NCBI RefSeq assembly: GCF_963576615.1
Contig: NC_088708.1
Coordinates: forward strand, 4,402,001-4,466,000
Source: Watersipora subatra
Taxonomy: Eukaryota > Bryozoa > Gymnolaemata > Cheilostomatida > Watersiporidae
Direction: 5' to 3'
Length of the DNA stretch: 64,000 nt
Shown: piece after piece, positions 61,370 through 64,000 of the stretch
Numbering within the stretch: position 1 is the first letter of the stretch
Layout of the letters: every line of letters starts with the position of its first letter
Position numbers and translations under genes: made by a program
The notes under the pieces: model-generated
Told to the model about the DNA's origin: nothing
Seen by the model: only the letters and a program-made list of their open reading frames with translations
Databases searched by the model: none

Positions 61370-61533
61370 GATAGAGCAAGCAGTAGAGAAGGCAGTGGAG
61401 GTAGAGTATGCTACAATTGCAAACGTAGTGGGCATGAGATGAGGAGTTGTCCCTCCATTAAATGTTTTTTGTTGTGGACAGCGAGGACATGTATCCCGTT
61501 ATTGTAGGGATAGGAGGAGAAGTAGGTTATGAC
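61370..61533 (+). pseudogene. Zinc-knuckle part of Gag, interrupted
   Basis: In the gag frame after the stop there is a CX2CX4HX4C knuckle (CYNCKRSGHEMRSC, 61,409-61,450). A second knuckle (CGQRGHVSRYC) follows in a frame shifted at a run of six T residues at 61,465-61,470. Two such knuckles bind packaged RNA in Ty3/gypsy Gag. The stop and the shift separate them from the main frame. Confidence 0.75.
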
Positions 61534-61799
61534 GGGCGAGGTAGTAGTAGGAGGTCAGGGAGGTAGTCGAGATAATAGCTACGAGCGGTATGGTAGCAGG
61601 GACAGTAGTGGGGAGAGGTATAGGGGCCGAGGAAGCCCCCGCGAGATTAGAGACAAATTTGGCAGGTACAGGGACAACAGTATGGATAGGTTTGAGGGGG
61701 AGAAGTATAAGGAGAGGGTACCAAGATAGTAGTAAGGGCAGAAGTGTCAGGTTCTCTGGTTCTAGGGATAAGTATGAGGAGGACAGTTGACTAGAAAGG

Positions 61800-61935
61800 A
61801 GAATTGTACAGGTTTTGAAGGTCAATGGGAAGAACGTTGAATTTACGTTTGATACTGGGGCAGAGGTGGTCGACTGTAACCGAGGGGACGGCCCGAAAGG
61901 CTGAACCTACGGCTAGAGGAGCCATCTACTGTTTT
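61800..61935 (+). pseudogene. Aspartic protease remnant
   Basis: The stretch encoding VNGKNVEFTFDTGAEVV (about 61,820-61,870) holds the DTGA active-site motif of retroviral-type aspartic proteases. The rest of the protease fold (LEEPSTVLAGIDGRKL and YVVKGLRTNFLG) continues in another frame from about 61,900, so the protease is split by a frameshift. Confidence 0.75.
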
Positions 61936-63115
61936 GGCGGGAATAGATGGTCGTAAGCTAAGAGTAGTCGGTAAAGCAGGCGTTCAGTTGGAAAGTAAAT
62001 ATAGAGTTATGGAGACAGAGGTATATGTGGTGAAAGGATTGAGAACGAACTTCTTGGGCATAACTGAGTTAAGGCAGCTTAAATTATTTGCTGTTGTAAA
62101 CGCGGTTTGCGAAAGTAAGTTTGAGGCTGTTAAGGAGTGTAGAAGTATTAAGCCAGTTAAGCCGTTTTCGTCAAGAACCATTATTGCTGGGTCAAGTTAT
62201 GTTTCAGATGATGTCGAGTTGCAAAACCTGACCAAGAAGTCTGACAGAGAGAGCGAAGTTAAGAGAGGTCACACAGGTCAAGATTGGTGGACTTGTAAAA
62301 CCAAGGGAGTGAAGAGTAGCGAATACGTGGAAATTGGTAGCCAACAGGGGACAGCCCAAGGCACCAGAGATGTGCAAGTGTCTATGGGGGGTGATAGAGA
62401 ACAGAGTCACGATGAGGTAAGGGAAGGTGCTGAGAAAGTAGCTGAACCAGTGTCTGTAATGGAAAAGGTTTGCTCTTTTTTAGCCGAGGTATCCAGCAAT
62501 GGAATGTTAGACAGAGAAGGTCATGAGAAAAAGGTAGCAGAGATTGAAAGAGAGGAAAGGGAGGTGCGGAGGAAGTCGAAGGAGGAATTGGCTAAGCTGA
62601 AAGCCAAACGGGAGGCAGCAGTCATGGAGATGGAAAATGTCAAGGCATTCAGGGCAGTGGTGCAGGAGTTAGCCGAGGTTCAGAGGGCTGGTAGCAGACC
62701 TGCACTGGTTGCAGGTAAGGTCGAGCTAGATAGGTCTGGGCCTATGCCAACTCCCAGCTCTGTGGTGCCATCCCCTGTGCAGCCGGTTACGGCCCAGGTG
62801 GAGACCTCCCACAGGAAGCCTGTCGAGCCTGCCTCTTACTGGGGAGAGCGAGGTAAAGACGGAAGAGACGGAGATGAGGTTGAGGAGTCATTACTGACCC
62901 AACCAAAAGACTCCGGGCTTGTCAGGGTTGGTGGAAGTAGTGTTGGAGATGTTGGTGGAAGGAGTGTTGGTAGTGACAGTGGTCACGGTAAAAGTATTGG
63001 TAGCGGCGGAGGTCAGAGTGGTGGAAAAGCCAGTGCAGACTGGCAATGGAGCTGGCAGTGGCGAGAAGAGTACACTGATTTATACAACAGTGAGAGTGGA
63101 AGATCAGGAGAGTAG
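61934..63115 (+). CDS. Frame with protease end and a novel coiled-coil tail
   Basis: A 394-codon frame with no ATG at its start, so it is probably expressed only as part of a longer polyprotein or is dead. Residues 1-60 look like the C-terminal half of a gypsy protease (GIDGRKLRVVGKAGVQLES, YVVKGL). Instead of reverse transcriptase there follows a charged helix (about 195-250, EIEREEREVRRKSKEELAKL), strongly coiled-coil in character, then a Pro-rich part and a Gly/Ser-rich part, ending SGRSGE. I know of no retrotransposon domain like this. Confidence 0.6.
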   Translation: MAGIDGRKLRVVGKAGVQLESKYRVMETEVYVVKGLRTNFLGITELRQLKLFAVVNAVCESKFEAVKECRSIKPVKPFSSRTIIAGSSYVSDDVELQNLTKKSDRESEVKRGHTGQDWWTCKTKGVKSSEYVEIGSQQGTAQGTRDVQVSMGGDREQSHDEVREGAEKVAEPVSVMEKVCSFLAEVSSNGMLDREGHEKKVAEIEREEREVRRKSKEELAKLKAKREAAVMEMENVKAFRAVVQELAEVQRAGSRPALVAGKVELDRSGPMPTPSSVVPSPVQPVTAQVETSHRKPVEPASYWGERGKDGRDGDEVEESLLTQPKDSGLVRVGGSSVGDVGGRSVGSDSGHGKSIGSGGGQSGGKASADWQWSWQWREEYTDLYNSESGRSGE

Positions 63116-63276
63116 TGCGGCCGAGTACAACAGCAGCCACGGGTTGCTCGGGAGTGATGGTACGCAGGAGGTGTCGATGGAGGAAGACCTGGGTTAAAGC
63201 GTAAGGTAAACTTCACCAGCAAGGTGAGTTGATGAATGAGTCCCAATGTATTTCTGGAAGGTTAGTGGCCCATACA

Positions 63277-63298
63277 AAAAGAGAAAAGAAAAAGGGCA
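63277..63298 (+). other. Polypurine tract
   Basis: An almost pure A/G run (aaaaagagaaaagaaaaagg and so on) ends just before the 3' LTR. It would prime plus-strand DNA synthesis. Confidence 0.85.
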
Positions 63299-63499
63299 TG
63301 TTGTATAATCGAGCTGGTGGGCCGCGGGCTACGCTAATGCCCGAGGTCATGGTAGTTACAGGTAGTTACGAGAGGTCACGGGAAGTACGAGCGGTTACAG
63401 GAAGTACAAGAGGTTACAGGAGTATAAAGGCGTGGGGAGATTGAGAGAGCTTTCTTCTTGGCATCAACCGCATGTGAGTACACATCGATTTATATAACA
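63299..63499 (+). repeat. 3' LTR, 201 bp
   Basis: Identical to the 5' LTR over its full length, TG...CA ended, and followed by the duplication cagcc at 63,500-63,504. Confidence 0.95.
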
Positions 63500-63504
63500 C
63501 AGCC

Positions 63505-64000
63505 AGACCTTGACAGACGAGTGCTGAAACGTACAAGAAAATCGAAGTCCGAACAAAATTTTGAGCAAGTTTCTGCCTTGAAATACAAGCATACGAGCCA
63601 ATTGTAAATGGCCAAGTATGCGAGAGGTCGTTTTTGAGAACAGCATCGCTCAGTCTTTCTCCTCGAATCAGTTAAAGAAATGTTTGTAAAAGGTTGGCTT
63701 AAAGTTATATAAAAATGAGATAAAAAGCGCCAAGCTGAACAAATAAAACATTAAGACAAAATTGAAGTTAAGTTTAGTAAAAGATTAAAATTTAGTTTCA
63801 AGTGTGTGCTTAATAAGCTAAATTCATTTCAGGTAAATTTATCGTTGATGTATTGCTACGCAGCGTCACAAAAGTCTAGCGTACTGAACCCGTTGCTGTC
63901 AAATCTCTTTCACTCCGCCATCAGCCACTACGTTTGTCTCAAAGGTAAGAACTCCACACAGTACTGTGCATAATAAGGTTACATTCCATTGCTGATCATA
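63505..64000. mobile_element. Part of a pogo-like family copy at window end
   Basis: Segments such as aaatggccaagtatgcgaga (63,607 onward) and gtttcaagtgtgtgcttaat match, in reverse orientation, the interior of the 29,308-31,217 element (about 29,860-29,880 and 29,650-29,690), and the end part resembles 56,400-56,560. It starts next to the LTR element and continues beyond the window. Confidence 0.6.

Larger units (their letters stand above)
59996..63499 (+). mobile_element. Non-autonomous Ty3/gypsy-like LTR retrotransposon
   Basis: The element has two identical 201-bp LTRs, a primer-binding-like site after the 5' LTR, a gag frame, zinc knuckles, protease remnants, a coiled-coil frame and a polypurine tract before the 3' LTR, flanked by the 5-bp duplication cagcc. 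No reverse transcriptase, RNase H or integrase is present, and at 3.5 kb there is no room for them. The gag-protease region carries a stop and frameshifts. It sits in the upstream intron or flank of the minus-strand CAP-Gly gene, in opposite orientation. It must rely on proteins from a full-length relative. Confidence 0.93.

Overview
The window is nuclear DNA of an animal. It is AT-rich, has spliced genes with canonical GT/AG introns, and carries KLF6/7-type and OLA1 orthologues together with tRNA-derived and DNA-transposon repeats and many minisatellites. The combination suggests an invertebrate, possibly a lophotrochozoan; the phylum cannot be read from the sequence. I see no bacterial, organellar or CRISPR features.

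Four protein-coding genes can be assembled exon by exon with consistent splice phases. (1) A plus-strand gene of unknown function at about 8.75-12.5 kb. (2) A minus-strand KLF6/7-type transcription factor at 14.7-22.6 kb: three coding exons, 351 residues, three C2H2 fingers. (3) The plus-strand Obg-like ATPase OLA1 at 28.8-42.5 kb: nine coding exons, 391 residues. (4) The 3' half of a minus-strand gene with a coiled coil and a CAP-Gly domain at 44.5-59.5 kb: eight exons seen, N-terminus outside or upstream. OLA1 and the CAP-Gly gene converge at 42.5-44.5 kb. The genes have unrelated housekeeping, regulatory and cytoskeletal roles, and nothing suggests an operon or functional cluster.

Most of the window is repeats. 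At least fifteen different tandem arrays (unit 12 to 142 bp) occur, including a 2.1 kb array of a 14-bp unit (5.5-7.65 kb), a 1.6 kb array of a 34-bp unit (9.25-10.8 kb) and a 1.6 kb array of a 23-bp unit (48.9-50.5 kb). Several lie inside introns and stop within a few bases of splice sites.

Mobile DNA includes a 3.5 kb Ty3/gypsy-like LTR element with identical 201-bp LTRs and a 5-bp target duplication but no reverse transcriptase or integrase (59,996-63,499); TTAA-flanked foldback elements of two families, one nested in a larger one inside OLA1 intron 7; a 1.9 kb TA-flanked pogo/Tigger-like element in OLA1 intron 2, with relatives at 56-58 and 63.5-64 kb; a 112-bp MITE; a tRNA-derived SINE; and a foldback repeat directly upstream of OLA1.

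Stretches with nothing recognisable are 1-4.27 kb, 7.66-8.7 kb, 12.76-14.7 kb, most of the KLF introns, 22.64-25.87 kb, 26.16-27.8 kb, 42.66-44.45 kb, 46.74-48.88 kb and 51.1-52.8 kb.
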